Positions 29,669-38,645 of a DNA stretch of 64,000 bases are shown here, piece after piece. Source of the stretch: an uncultured Verrucomicrobiales bacterium (GTDB lineage: Bacteria > Verrucomicrobiota > Verrucomicrobiia > Verrucomicrobiales > Akkermansiaceae); contig CALFBI010000011.1 in the NCBI GenBank assembly GCA_937951675.1, positions 1-64,000 on the forward strand, in the 5' to 3' direction. Made by a program: the position numbers and the translations under genes. Every line of letters starts with the position of its first letter. Position 1 is the first letter of the stretch. The notes beneath the pieces were generated by a model. It saw nothing but the letters and a program-made list of their open reading frames with translations. It did not search any database and was not told the DNA's origin.

Positions 29669-31272
29669 GATTGAGGCGGAGGAACGAGATCGACAAATTT
29701 ATAGGGATGATTATTGAGGAGTAAAGGGTTCCATCCTTTAACCTCAGGTCTTTTGAGATAAATTTTAGTGCGCCAGTAAATGGGAAGCATGGGCTTAAAT
29801 TGAAGCAATTCGGTTTCCGCTTTTTGTAAGGTTTGAAGCCGTTGCGTGGGGTCGACAGTGAGAGAGGCTTTATTTAGAAGTTGATCATATTGCGGCAGCT
29901 GAAAACCACAGGTATTGTTAGGGTTATCCACTTTCCACAGGTCTAGAAAAGTGGTCGGGTCGAGAAAGTCTCCAATCCAGTTACAGAGCACCATATCGTA
30001 TTCTCCCTTTCGACGACGAGCGAGATAGGTTGTCCATTCCCGGATCTCGAGGCGGACATTGATTCCAAGAGTTTGTTGCCACATGCTTTGGAGTGCTTCT
30101 CCGATGGCTTTAGAGGCTTCACTATCAGTAATGAGAAGATGGAGTTCGCGTTGATCAAAGGTGGATTGAGCAAGTGATTTTTGGGCTTCATTAGGTTGGT
30201 AGGAAACAGCGCGAGGAGGGAGGTAATCTCCAAAAGCAGGAGTGAATCCATAAGCTGCTCTTTCTCCCCCCCGTAAGATGTTATCAATGATCGCTTGTTG
30301 ATTAATAGAGGCTGCGAGAGCTTCTCGTAAAGACGCTTGCTCAAAGGGGCTCCGTTTTAAATTACAAGTGACATAGGTTACCCCTACATAAGGTTCTTTG
30401 CGGACCATTTCAGGGAACTTCGTTTCCATCTGATCAATCATTTCAGCCGGCAGCTTGTCACTCACGTGAATGAGGTCATCGAGAAACATTCGAGCTTCGG
30501 TGAAGGCGTTCTTAATGGGGAGAAACTGAATTCCGTTGAGAAGGACGTTTTCATGATCCCAATAATGAGGGTTACGCTCGACTTCAACTTTGTGATTGAG
30601 GCGCCATGCCTTGAGCTGAAAAGGGCCGTTGCCAATCATATTTTCCTCTTTGGTCCAGGCGGTATGAGGTTCATTCATTTCCCCGTGGACCTCAATCAGA
30701 TGCCGAGGAACTGGGAACCAGGTCATGTGCTTGACGATTTCAGGAAGAAATGGAGTAGGCTTGGAAAGGGTGAGCTTCAAAGTCAGAGGGTCGACCGCTT
30801 GAGCTCCAATCGTTTCAGGGTCTTTCGTTTTTCCCTGATGGTAGGCTTGCGCTCCTTCTAAATAATAAAGCATATCTGTATAATTAGCCCCTAAAGCAGG
30901 ATCAAGAATACGGCGGAAGGAATAAACAAAGTCGGAAGCGGTGAGAGGCGTTCCGTCTGACCATTTCCCGTTGGGCTGAAGGTGGAAAGTCCATTCAGTC
31001 GCATCCGCATTACTTTCCCATCGAGCGGCAGCACCAGGGATCGCTTTCCCATCGAGAGAGGGGTGATCATTAGTAAGCCCTTCAAATACAGACCGAAGAA
31101 TATTTGACTCGACCACACCAGAAACAAGGTGAGGGTCTAGAGCTTTGGGCTCGTTCGAATTCCCAATAATAAGCACTTTTTCAGCCGTGGAGAGTTCCAC
31201 TGTCGACTTTCTTTCGCATTGGCAAAGAAGCACACAAAGAAGGAGGGCAAGAATGGAGGAGAGAAAACGCAT
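29665..31272 (-). CDS. oppA: Peptide/oligosaccharide ABC transporter substrate-binding protein (OppA-like)
   Basis: A 535-aa family 5 extracellular solute-binding protein. It begins MRFLSSILALLLCVLLCQC, which looks like a lipoprotein signal with Cys near position 19, although the lipobox (LLCQC) is not ideal. The mature start STAEKVLIIGNSNEPKALDP and the segment GKWSDGTPLTASDFVYSFRRI are the classical SBP_bac_5 signature. The protein binds its ligand in the periplasm and hands it to OppB/OppC. It is the first gene of the minus-strand set, and its start is 161 bases from the divergent yejB-like start; the two transporter sets may share that promoter region, which shows no sharp motif. Confidence 0.93.
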   Translation of the reverse strand: MRFLSSILALLLCVLLCQCERKSTVELSTAEKVLIIGNSNEPKALDPHLVSGVVESNILRSVFEGLTNDHPSLDGKAIPGAAARWESNADATEWTFHLQPNGKWSDGTPLTASDFVYSFRRILDPALGANYTDMLYYLEGAQAYHQGKTKDPETIGAQAVDPLTLKLTLSKPTPFLPEIVKHMTWFPVPRHLIEVHGEMNEPHTAWTKEENMIGNGPFQLKAWRLNHKVEVERNPHYWDHENVLLNGIQFLPIKNAFTEARMFLDDLIHVSDKLPAEMIDQMETKFPEMVRKEPYVGVTYVTCNLKRSPFEQASLREALAASINQQAIIDNILRGGERAAYGFTPAFGDYLPPRAVSYQPNEAQKSLAQSTFDQRELHLLITDSEASKAIGEALQSMWQQTLGINVRLEIREWTTYLARRRKGEYDMVLCNWIGDFLDPTTFLDLWKVDNPNNTCGFQLPQYDQLLNKASLTVDPTQRLQTLQKAETELLQFKPMLPIYWRTKIYLKRPEVKGWNPLLLNNHPYKFVDLVPPPQS

Positions 31273-31433
31273 GAATGAGGTGTTGCTATGCTAATGAGGC
31301 CGGATCAGATGACAAATAGAAAAGGGAGGAGAGGCGTGTGAAAGATGATTATGGGTTTTCTGAGAAAGAGCACGCTTCGCACTTGCTGATTGGATCGAGT
31401 TATTATTAGTTTATGAAACTTAATTAATTTCGG

Positions 31434-32792
31434 ATGCTTGCTTACCTCTTTCGCCGTCTTCTTCTCGTTCCTGTGACGATGTTGGGAGTGACGTTTTTGG
31501 TCTTTTTTGTATCTAGACTCGTGCCAGGTGGGCCGGTTGCTCAGGCGATGCAGGCTGCCATGTCTTCCGGGAACGAAGAGCAACAATCAGACCGTTCTAA
31601 AGAAGAGGGTGGAGGAGGACTCAATGATGACTCGGCAGAGGCTCTTGAGGAGCAATATGGATATGATAAATCGGTTGGTGTTGCTTATCTTCAGTGGCTT
31701 GGAGTTTGGGAAAGAGAAGTTGATTTGAGTAAAAGCGAATTTTCCGCAAAACGGCTTGATCAAGTCGGGTCGAGTCAAATCCAAGATTCGGAGAACGAAA
31801 CTCTGATCGTATTGAAAGGAGTCGGCACGCAAGCCAAAGTGGTGCGCGAAGGGAATCAAGTTCTATCCGCAACAATGTTGGAATCAGGAAAAAGTCTTGG
31901 TGAACAAGGATGGACGGTTCGAATCGAGTCCCCTCAAGAGCGCCAAAAACGCTGGGCAAAGCGGACACAACTTTCGGTAGAGAAGGCTCCTCAGAATTAT
32001 TCTTATCGAGCGGTTGCTTACCGCCCAAAGTTCCGAGGGCTCATACAGGGTGATCTAGGAGAGTCGCACCGCTTTGGTGATTCGGTCTGGAGCATGATTC
32101 GCCAGCGCATTCCAGTGGCTCTTTATTTTGGTTTGCTGACGGCGGTGATTACTTACCTCGTTTGCCTACCGCTCGGGGTCATGAAGGCGATCAAGCATCG
32201 CACTGCTTTAGATAACGTGACTTCTATTTTGATTTTTATTGGTTATTCAATTCCAGGTTTCGCCTTAGGAGCTATTTTACTTGTTTATCTCGGAGCGAGG
32301 ATGGATCTGTTTCCTCTTTTTGGAATGACGAGTTCGGAGTTTGACGGGTTTACGCCATGGGAGAAAGTGAAGGATATCGCGCATCATACCGTGCTTCCGC
32401 TTTCGGCTTATCTGGTGGGTGCTTTTGCGAGCACGACCATGATGATGAAAAATAATTTAATGGATCACCTTTCTGCTGATTACGTGCGGACGGCGGTTGC
32501 AAAGGGAGTGAGTTTTCCAAATGCGGTATGGAAACATGCTTTCCGTAATTCGTTTATTCCCATCGCAACGGGATTAGGAGGCCTCATTACGATCATTATT
32601 AGTGGCAGCATGTTGATCGAAAAGGTGTTTGATATCCAAGGCTTCGGGCTATTGCAATATCAGGCTATTCTTGATGTTGATGTCCCTGTTATCATGGGGA
32701 CTCTCACTATTTCAGCCTTCTTAATGCTTTTGGGAAACATCCTTTCTGATGTCATTGTGGCGATGGTGGACCCTCGCGTGAAATTTAAATAA
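31434..32792 (+). CDS. yejB: YejB-like ABC permease with a periplasmic insertion
   Basis: A 452-aa permease of the microcin C/peptide YejABEF type. The N-terminus LAYLFRRLLLVPVTMLGVTF with SRLVPGGPVAQAM, the segment EEQYGYDKSVGVAYLQWL, and the C-terminal core (GYSIPGFALGAILLVYLG, KGVSFPNAVWKHAFRNS, LSDVIVAMVDPRVKF) line up with E. coli YejB from memory. E. coli YejB is about 364 aa. Here about 110 extra residues (roughly 92-200) sit between the first span and the RGLIQGDLGESHRFGDSVW segment, where they should form a periplasmic domain with beta-like sequence (TLIVLKGVGTQAKVVREG). The next gene, YejE-like, follows by 13 bases. The start has no Shine-Dalgarno sequence. Confidence 0.9.
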   Translation: MLAYLFRRLLLVPVTMLGVTFLVFFVSRLVPGGPVAQAMQAAMSSGNEEQQSDRSKEEGGGGLNDDSAEALEEQYGYDKSVGVAYLQWLGVWEREVDLSKSEFSAKRLDQVGSSQIQDSENETLIVLKGVGTQAKVVREGNQVLSATMLESGKSLGEQGWTVRIESPQERQKRWAKRTQLSVEKAPQNYSYRAVAYRPKFRGLIQGDLGESHRFGDSVWSMIRQRIPVALYFGLLTAVITYLVCLPLGVMKAIKHRTALDNVTSILIFIGYSIPGFALGAILLVYLGARMDLFPLFGMTSSEFDGFTPWEKVKDIAHHTVLPLSAYLVGAFASTTMMMKNNLMDHLSADYVRTAVAKGVSFPNAVWKHAFRNSFIPIATGLGGLITIIISGSMLIEKVFDIQGFGLLQYQAILDVDVPVIMGTLTISAFLMLLGNILSDVIVAMVDPRVKFK

Positions 32793-32805
32793 TAATATAA
32801 GCTCT

Positions 32806-34401
32806 ATGTATCGATTCGCCGCTTGTCTTTGCTTTCTACTAGCCGTCCTAGGTGCGGTAGGAGAAGTCATGGCGCTTGAGTTTCCAACTGCAAGATGGGG
32901 CTTTACGGTGGGGCGTAGTATTTCATGGCTCAATTCAGAAGCAGGCGGAGTGACCTTTAATTGGTTTGGGTGGGGGTATGTTATGGTCCTGTTTTTATTA
33001 GGAGGCTGGCTTTTCTCTCGTGGGGGGAAGAAGCGCTTACGGAATCCTGTGACGGTGCGCCGCTGGGAGCGGTTTCGGAGTATTCGGAGAGGTTACATTT
33101 CGTTATGGATCCTAGGGTTGTTAGTTTTGTTAGCTTCATTAGATCATGTCCTAGTGGGGAAGGAAGCTCTTGTGGTGCAATATGAGGGGAAGATGACGTT
33201 TCCTGCTTTGACGCGAAAAGTTGAAAAAGGAAAAGACTACGGATTACAAGGGAATCTGGCGGATGCTCCGGCAGACTATCGTTTTTTGAAGAGGAAGCTT
33301 GAGGCAAGTGGAGAGGGTAAAGTTTTCATGCCACTGGTGCCTTACTCTCCAACGGATGATACGATTTCAGCGACTGCTGAGAAATTAATACTACAAGAGA
33401 ATGGCTTGTTGGTAGGGGCCATGACTCAGAAACCTTATTCCGGATTAGCAGCACGTATTTATGACCCTTATCAGCCTGAGAAAATACATTTACGCTACCG
33501 TTACCGAGCGGGTAAGAAAGACGGAAGAGCTGATGGTTGGGATGAAAATCGTCAGCGTCTTTACAGTGCTGAATATGAGAAGGGGAAATTATTGAAAGAG
33601 GATTGGTTTGGTAATGGGGATCAAAAGGCTTTTTTGGCAAATACAAAAGAGGAGTATTATATCGTTCATTTCCCTCCTTCACCTCCTCAGATCTATGATG
33701 AGCCAAGACATTTATTGGGAACAACTTCGCAAGGGTATGATGTAGTGGCTTATCTTTATGGAGGATTACAGGTGAATATTAAGGCCGTTTTGATTTATAT
33801 ACCGTGTGTTTATTTGATTGGGATTACAGTGGGTTTATTAATGGGCTTTTTCGGTGGGAGTTTTGACCTCATCGTGCAGCGCTTGATTGAGATTTTTTCA
33901 AATATTCCTTTTCTCTATGTCGTTATTATTATGAGCGCGGCCATTCCGGCTCAGTTGAAAGATTCGGCAGGTTTAGGAATGATTCTCTTTATTTTAATGC
34001 TCTTTGGCTGGATGGGGATGACGTATTTGATGCGGACTGCTGCTTTGAAAGAGAAAGCGCGTGATTATGTAGCAGCGAGTCGAGTCATTGGCGCGAATAC
34101 AGGGCGCATTTTAATGCGACACATTTTACCTAATACGGCCGCTATTTTAGTGACTCTTGTTCCGTTCTCCTTATCTGGAATTGTTCTCGCCTTGACTTCT
34201 CTTGATTATTTGGGATTTGGATTACCTCCACGCTATGCGACTTGGGGAAAGCTTTTACGCGATGGGTTAGATCATCTTTCTTCGCCTTGGTTGATCACAG
34301 CTTCCTTTGTAGTATTAGTCGGCCTTCTTGTTCTAGTGACCTTTATTGGCGAAGCGGTTCGGGAAGCCTTGGATCCTAAAAAACATAGTTATTACCGATG
34401 A
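32806..34401 (+). CDS. yejE: YejE-like ABC permease with extra N-terminal spans and a MORN-like insertion
   Basis: A 531-aa permease; E. coli YejE is 341 aa. Residues about 86-115 (RRWERFRSIRRGYISLWILG) start the region aligned with YejE. The core permease (about 300-531) holds LGTTSQGYDVVAYLYGG, ASRVIGANTGRILMRHILPN and IGEAVREALDPKK. Two things are extra. An N-terminal stretch of about 85 residues adds two membrane spans. A periplasmic insertion at about 187-285 contains YRAGKKDGRADGWDENRQ followed by LYSAEYEKGKLL, which read like MORN/YwqK repeats (YxxGkxdG...ngq...Yk.GkL). Its stop overlaps the next gene by 4 bases (ATGA). Confidence 0.9.
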   Translation: MYRFAACLCFLLAVLGAVGEVMALEFPTARWGFTVGRSISWLNSEAGGVTFNWFGWGYVMVLFLLGGWLFSRGGKKRLRNPVTVRRWERFRSIRRGYISLWILGLLVLLASLDHVLVGKEALVVQYEGKMTFPALTRKVEKGKDYGLQGNLADAPADYRFLKRKLEASGEGKVFMPLVPYSPTDDTISATAEKLILQENGLLVGAMTQKPYSGLAARIYDPYQPEKIHLRYRYRAGKKDGRADGWDENRQRLYSAEYEKGKLLKEDWFGNGDQKAFLANTKEEYYIVHFPPSPPQIYDEPRHLLGTTSQGYDVVAYLYGGLQVNIKAVLIYIPCVYLIGITVGLLMGFFGGSFDLIVQRLIEIFSNIPFLYVVIIMSAAIPAQLKDSAGLGMILFILMLFGWMGMTYLMRTAALKEKARDYVAASRVIGANTGRILMRHILPNTAAILVTLVPFSLSGIVLALTSLDYLGFGLPPRYATWGKLLRDGLDHLSSPWLITASFVVLVGLLVLVTFIGEAVREALDPKKHSYYR

Positions 34402-36530
34402 GAATTTTTTCCTACCTCCTCTATTCACCACTCTTGCTCTTATGGATGAGTGTAGGGGGAGTGTTGGCAAAAACATCAGAAGAAGAAACCGGAACTGGTT
34501 TTGAAGAATTTGCTCCTCAATATAATCAATATATCAAAAAATGGCTCTCGCAAGAGTATGCTCTGAAAGTAGAAGAAAGAGCCCAATTACTAAAAGAGTC
34601 ATCTGCACAAGATTCTCAAAAAGAGGAAGGTGCCAGCAAAGTCAATGAGGATGAACTTGCGGATCTGAACCGAGCGGTAGAGAGACTCCAGTTTCGCTTA
34701 GAGCTTGGAGATTATTTTGCACACTTTGAAGCCAGCGATCTTCCAAAAGATCTCATCTGGGAAAATGGAATGGATCAACCACTGATAGGTGACCCGAGGT
34801 CTAAAAAGGGTGGAGTGTATCGCACTTTTATGACGAGTTTTCCCCCGACATTGCGTCCTTTTGGCCCCAATTCGAATCATTCTTTTCGTGGGGATTTATA
34901 TGATAAGTTAGGAGTGAGTCTCATAGGGGTTCACCCTAAAACAAAAGCTCTGATTCCAGGGTTAGCAACAGAGTGGGCTCTGAGTAAAGATGGTCGCACG
35001 ATTTTCTACCGCTTGGATCCTGATGCCGCTTATAATGATGGAGTCAAAGTAAAAGCGCGCGATTTCCAAGTAGCGGCCTACCTTCGAGTTTCAGATCATG
35101 TTTTAGCTCCTTTTGCAAAGCAGTATTACCGTGAACAATTGGCTCAGATTGCGACATACGGAGAGGATGTCGTGGCGGTCAGCTTACCAGAGCCCAAGCC
35201 ACACGGGGCCTTAGATGGCAGTCTTTCACCTGCGCCCAGTCATTTTTATCAAGAATACGGTCCTGATTACGAGCAGCGTTATCAGTGGAAGGTCCCACCT
35301 ACGACAGGCGCCTACTATGTGAAGCCTGAAGATATTAAAAAAGGGGTTTCCATCACTCTGACCAGAGCGAAAGATTGGTGGGCCAAGGATAAGCGCTATT
35401 ATCAGTATGCTTATAATGTGGATAAAGTGCGCTACACTGTCATTCGTGACGAGAATAAAGCCTGGGAGCTTTTCCGTCTCGGCGAGCTTGATGCTTTTGG
35501 CCTGACTCGTCCCAATTATTGGTATGAAAAGTCCGAGATAAGAGAGGTATTCAAAGGGTATATCGAACGCTATTGTTTTTATAATCAATACCCACGTATT
35601 CCTCGGGGCCTTTACCTCAATCTCGCAGAGGAGGTTCTTAAAGATCTTAATACCCGCCAGGGGATCGGGTTTGCCATGAACTGGCAAAAGGTGATCGATG
35701 TGATTTATCAGGGAGACTATTCTCGTCTCCAAAGTTTCGCGCAAGGGTATGGCAAATACACCTTGTCAGGGTTGTCGGCTTCTCCCTATTCGATCCAAGA
35801 GGCACGCCAATCTTTTGCCAAAGCGGGTTATGTAAATGAGGGAGGTGATGGGATCTTGATTCAGGAGAATGGAAAACGCTTAGAGGTCGCTGTCTCGTAT
35901 CGAAGTCTTGATCCTACGGCTGTGGCGACGATGACGATTCTAAAGGAAGAGGCTAAAAAAGCGGGGCTCGACCTTATTCTTGACGGGCAGGAGAATTCAG
36001 TCTTTTTCGGTAAGGTCGTCAAGAAAGAGCATCAAATGGCTTTTCTTGGATGGGGTGTTGGTTCGATTTCTCCAAGCTTCTATCAATTTTTCTACGGGAA
36101 AAACGCCTACGATGAGAAGGGGAACCGTAAGGCTAATACTAATAATATTAATAGTTACTCGGACCCAAAGATGGATGTGCTATGCAAAGCTCACCGTAAT
36201 GCCAGGACCCAAGAAGAACTTCGTGAAGTGGGCTTAAAGATTCAAAAAATCATTCATGATGAAGCCATTTTTATTCCCTCCTATGCTAATGAATTTGTTC
36301 GGATTGGTTGTTGGCGTTGGATGCGTTGGCCCGATACTGAAGAGACCCGATTTTGTGCGCCACACTACTATTCACCTCTTGATTCCTATTTATTTTGGAT
36401 TGATGAGGAAGTGAAGCAGGACACGTTATCAGCGAAACGAGTAGGGAAGGCTTTTCCTGAAGTGCAAAAGGTGATCGAAGAATATCGCTTAAAGAAAATC
36501 ACCCCAACAAAGCAAACAGACCATGAGTGA
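34398..36530 (+). CDS. yejA: YejA-like substrate-binding protein with a long N-terminal extension
   Basis: A 710-aa exported family 5 binding protein; E. coli YejA is about 604 aa. After the signal peptide (YLLYSPLLLLWMSVGGVLA), residues about 25-110 form a charged, helix-forming stretch (EERAQLLKESSAQDSQKEE) not seen in ordinary OppA proteins. The binding fold then follows: GGVYRTFMTSFPPTLRPFGPN, LATEWALSKDGRTIFYRLDP and VKARDFQVAAYLRV are YejA-like. The overlap with the yejE-like stop (4 bases) and with the first ATPase gene (8 bases) ties it to this operon. It probably binds peptides or peptide-like compounds; the extension may contact the enlarged permease loops. Confidence 0.9.
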   Translation: MRIFSYLLYSPLLLLWMSVGGVLAKTSEEETGTGFEEFAPQYNQYIKKWLSQEYALKVEERAQLLKESSAQDSQKEEGASKVNEDELADLNRAVERLQFRLELGDYFAHFEASDLPKDLIWENGMDQPLIGDPRSKKGGVYRTFMTSFPPTLRPFGPNSNHSFRGDLYDKLGVSLIGVHPKTKALIPGLATEWALSKDGRTIFYRLDPDAAYNDGVKVKARDFQVAAYLRVSDHVLAPFAKQYYREQLAQIATYGEDVVAVSLPEPKPHGALDGSLSPAPSHFYQEYGPDYEQRYQWKVPPTTGAYYVKPEDIKKGVSITLTRAKDWWAKDKRYYQYAYNVDKVRYTVIRDENKAWELFRLGELDAFGLTRPNYWYEKSEIREVFKGYIERYCFYNQYPRIPRGLYLNLAEEVLKDLNTRQGIGFAMNWQKVIDVIYQGDYSRLQSFAQGYGKYTLSGLSASPYSIQEARQSFAKAGYVNEGGDGILIQENGKRLEVAVSYRSLDPTAVATMTILKEEAKKAGLDLILDGQENSVFFGKVVKKEHQMAFLGWGVGSISPSFYQFFYGKNAYDEKGNRKANTNNINSYSDPKMDVLCKAHRNARTQEELREVGLKIQKIIHDEAIFIPSYANEFVRIGCWRWMRWPDTEETRFCAPHYYSPLDSYLFWIDEEVKQDTLSAKRVGKAFPEVQKVIEEYRLKKITPTKQTDHE

Positions 36531-37539
36531 GAGTTTACTGGAGATTCATAACTTGGTGACAAGTTTCCAAACTGATCGAGGTTGGGTTAGGGCCGTGGAC
36601 CGAGTGAGTTTTGATATTCCTGTAGGTAAAACGGTCGGTCTTGTTGGGGAGTCAGGTTGTGGGAAAAGTGTGACTGCAATGTCGATTGTGGATTTACTTC
36701 CGAAACCTGCAGGTCAAGTGCTGGAGGGGGAGATTTTATTCGAAGGAAAAGATTTACGACAAGTCAGTGACCGAGAGCTTCAAAAAGTGCGCGGAGGGCA
36801 AATTGGAATTATTTTTCAGGAGCCAATGGCAGCTTTGAACCCTGTTCACCGGATTGGCAAACAGCTCGTCGAAGCGATTCGTCTGCACCAAAAAATTTCT
36901 CACCGGAACGCTTTAAAGAAAGCGTTAAGCCTTCTCACCGAAGTCGGAATACCGGCTCCCGAAGAACGCCTCTCAGCTTATCCGCATCAGTTGTCAGGAG
37001 GAATGCGACAAAGAGTGATGATCGCGATCGCCTTGAGTTGTGACCCGAAGCTTCTCATCGCAGATGAACCCACGACCGCTTTAGATGTTACGGTCCAGTC
37101 TCAGATTCTAGATCTGATTCAAAAGCTGCAAAAAGAAAGAGGGATGTCGACTTTACTCATTACTCATGATCTTGGAGTTGTTGCTCAATGCACCGATGAG
37201 GTGGTGGTGATGTATGCGGGCCGAATAGTCGAGCGAGCCAGAACGACAGAGCTTTTCGCTCATCCCCGACATGCTTATACGCAGGGTTTATTAGCTTCGA
37301 TTCCTCGCTTAGACCGAGAGCCCCAAACAGAGCTCCCGACGATTCCAGGGCAAGTTGCCTCTATTACTGATTTTGTGCATGGGTGTCGGTTTTGTCAGCG
37401 TTTAGAACGTGAAGATGCAGATCCTGATGAACGTCCCACGATAAAAAATATCGCGCCAATGCATAGTGTCGAGAACTGCCCGCTTTGTGTTACCTTAACT
37501 CCTCAATATGATGTCCCAAGACCTGTTACACATCTCTGA
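36523..37539 (+). CDS. oppD: Peptide ABC transporter ATPase, OppD/DppD type
   Basis: A 338-aa ATPase with Walker A GESGCGKS, signature [15 protein letters not shown], Walker [13 protein letters not shown] and the H-loop in [12 protein letters not shown]. The C-terminal extension is the oligopeptide-type tail and contains two CxxC pairs ([10 protein letters not shown] and NCPLC), which in the related DppD subunit bind an iron-sulfur cluster. In E. coli Yej the two ATPase halves are fused in YejF; here they are separate genes. It overlaps the binding-protein gene by 8 bases and the next ATPase gene by about 30. Confidence 0.94.
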   Translation: MSESLLEIHNLVTSFQTDRGWVRAVDRVSFDIPVGKTVGLVGESGCGKSVTAMSIVDLLPKPAGQVLEGEILFEGKDLRQVSDRELQKVRGGQIGIIFQEPMAALNPVHRIGKQLVEAIRLHQKISHRNALKKALSLLTEVGIPAPEERLSAYPHQLSGGMRQRVMIAIALSCDPKLLIADEPTTALDVTVQSQILDLIQKLQKERGMSTLLITHDLGVVAQCTDEVVVMYAGRIVERARTTELFAHPRHAYTQGLLASIPRLDREPQTELPTIPGQVASITDFVHGCRFCQRLEREDADPDERPTIKNIAPMHSVENCPLCVTLTPQYDVPRPVTHL

Positions 37540-38515
37540 TCTTAAAGTTCACTTTCCAGTGCGAGGAGGGATTTTATCTCGCACTCGAGGTTCGGTGAAA
37601 GCAGTTGATGGAGTCTCCCTGCAAATAAAGGAGGGCGAGACACTTGGGCTCGTTGGAGAATCAGGTTGCGGGAAATCAACTCTAGGGAAAGCGATTCTAA
37701 GACTGGTTGATCCGACTTCAGGGGTGATTCAATACGCTGGTCGTAATATAACACAATTGAAACCGCGTCAGATGCTTCCAATTCGAGAACGAGTGCAGAT
37801 GGTTTTTCAGGACCCTTCCGAGTCCTTGGATCCTCGGATGTCTGTTGGGGAATTGCTCATGGAGCCTCTCGTGATTTACGGAAAGGGAAATGCCGTGGAG
37901 CGGAAGCAATGGGTTGCTGCTTTGTTAGATCGAGTCGGTTTACCGGCAAAATCGATCGACAAATTTCCGCATGAGTTCTCAGGGGGGCAACGGCAACGAG
38001 TTGGAATTGCAAGGGCCTTGGCTCTCAATCCGAAGTTAATTGTCTTAGATGAGCCCGTTTCGGCGCTCGATGTCTCGGTGCAGTCACAAGTGCTCAACCT
38101 GCTTCGTGAGTTACAGGTTGAACTCGGCTTAAGTTATCTTTTCATTGCACATGACCTGGCGGTGGTAAAACACCTCTCGGATCGAGTTGCCGTGATGTAT
38201 TTAGGTAAGATTGTCGAGACGGCGCACGCACAGGATTTGTATAAAGACCCTCGTCATGCTTATACCAAGGCGTTGATCGATTCTATTCCCGTTCCTGACC
38301 CGACTCAGAAACGGGAGAGTGTGATCGTGCCAGGAGAGGTTCCTTCCCCACTCAATCCTCCTGCCGGAAGCGCGTTTGGTCATCGCATGAATCATCCCAA
38401 ATATGAAGAGACGATTGGGATGGAGATGATGATGGGGGAAATAGCCCCAGACCATTTCGTCGTTGCGGACCCCTGTTGCGTGAGCGAGGAAGATTATAAA
38501 GCGATTGTTTTTTAG
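37508..38515 (+). CDS. oppF: Peptide ABC transporter ATPase, OppF/DppF type
   Basis: A 335-aa ATPase (two ATG codons in a row at 37508 and 37511). It has Walker [16 protein letters not shown], signature FSGGQRQRVGIARAL, Walker B LIVLDEPVSALD and H-loop FIAHDLAVVKH, with the OppF-type start FPVRGGILSRTRGSVKAVDG. It pairs with the OppD-like protein to power the permeases. The gene begins inside the end of oppD, about 30 bases before its stop, so translation is coupled. The C-terminal 40 residues (HPKYEETIGMEMMMGEIAPD) are rich in methionine and differ from usual OppF tails. It is the last gene of the operon; a roughly 130-base gap follows before purD. Confidence 0.94.
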   Translation: MMSQDLLHISDLKVHFPVRGGILSRTRGSVKAVDGVSLQIKEGETLGLVGESGCGKSTLGKAILRLVDPTSGVIQYAGRNITQLKPRQMLPIRERVQMVFQDPSESLDPRMSVGELLMEPLVIYGKGNAVERKQWVAALLDRVGLPAKSIDKFPHEFSGGQRQRVGIARALALNPKLIVLDEPVSALDVSVQSQVLNLLRELQVELGLSYLFIAHDLAVVKHLSDRVAVMYLGKIVETAHAQDLYKDPRHAYTKALIDSIPVPDPTQKRESVIVPGEVPSPLNPPAGSAFGHRMNHPKYEETIGMEMMMGEIAPDHFVVADPCCVSEEDYKAIVF

Positions 38516-38645
38516 AAAGGTTGAGGCCTTATTTTGAACTCTATGAGATGAAAGAGGGGGCTTGAGGCTCTTTTGAAGTCTTTTTTCTCAGATATTACCC
38601 TTTCCCGCTTGTCTGAGTGGTTCCTTTTTCAGAGAAACTCCCCTG

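Noticed and set aside
35226-35744. 172-codon minus-strand frame inside the YejA-like gene
   Set aside because: It is wholly antisense to the binding protein; the hydrophobic pieces are an artefact of reverse reading.
38516-38645. PyrR-binding attenuator in front of purD
   Set aside because: I looked for the ARUCCNGNGAGGYU-type loop. GAGGCT occurs at about 38564-38569, but the upstream half does not fit, so a site is not claimed.
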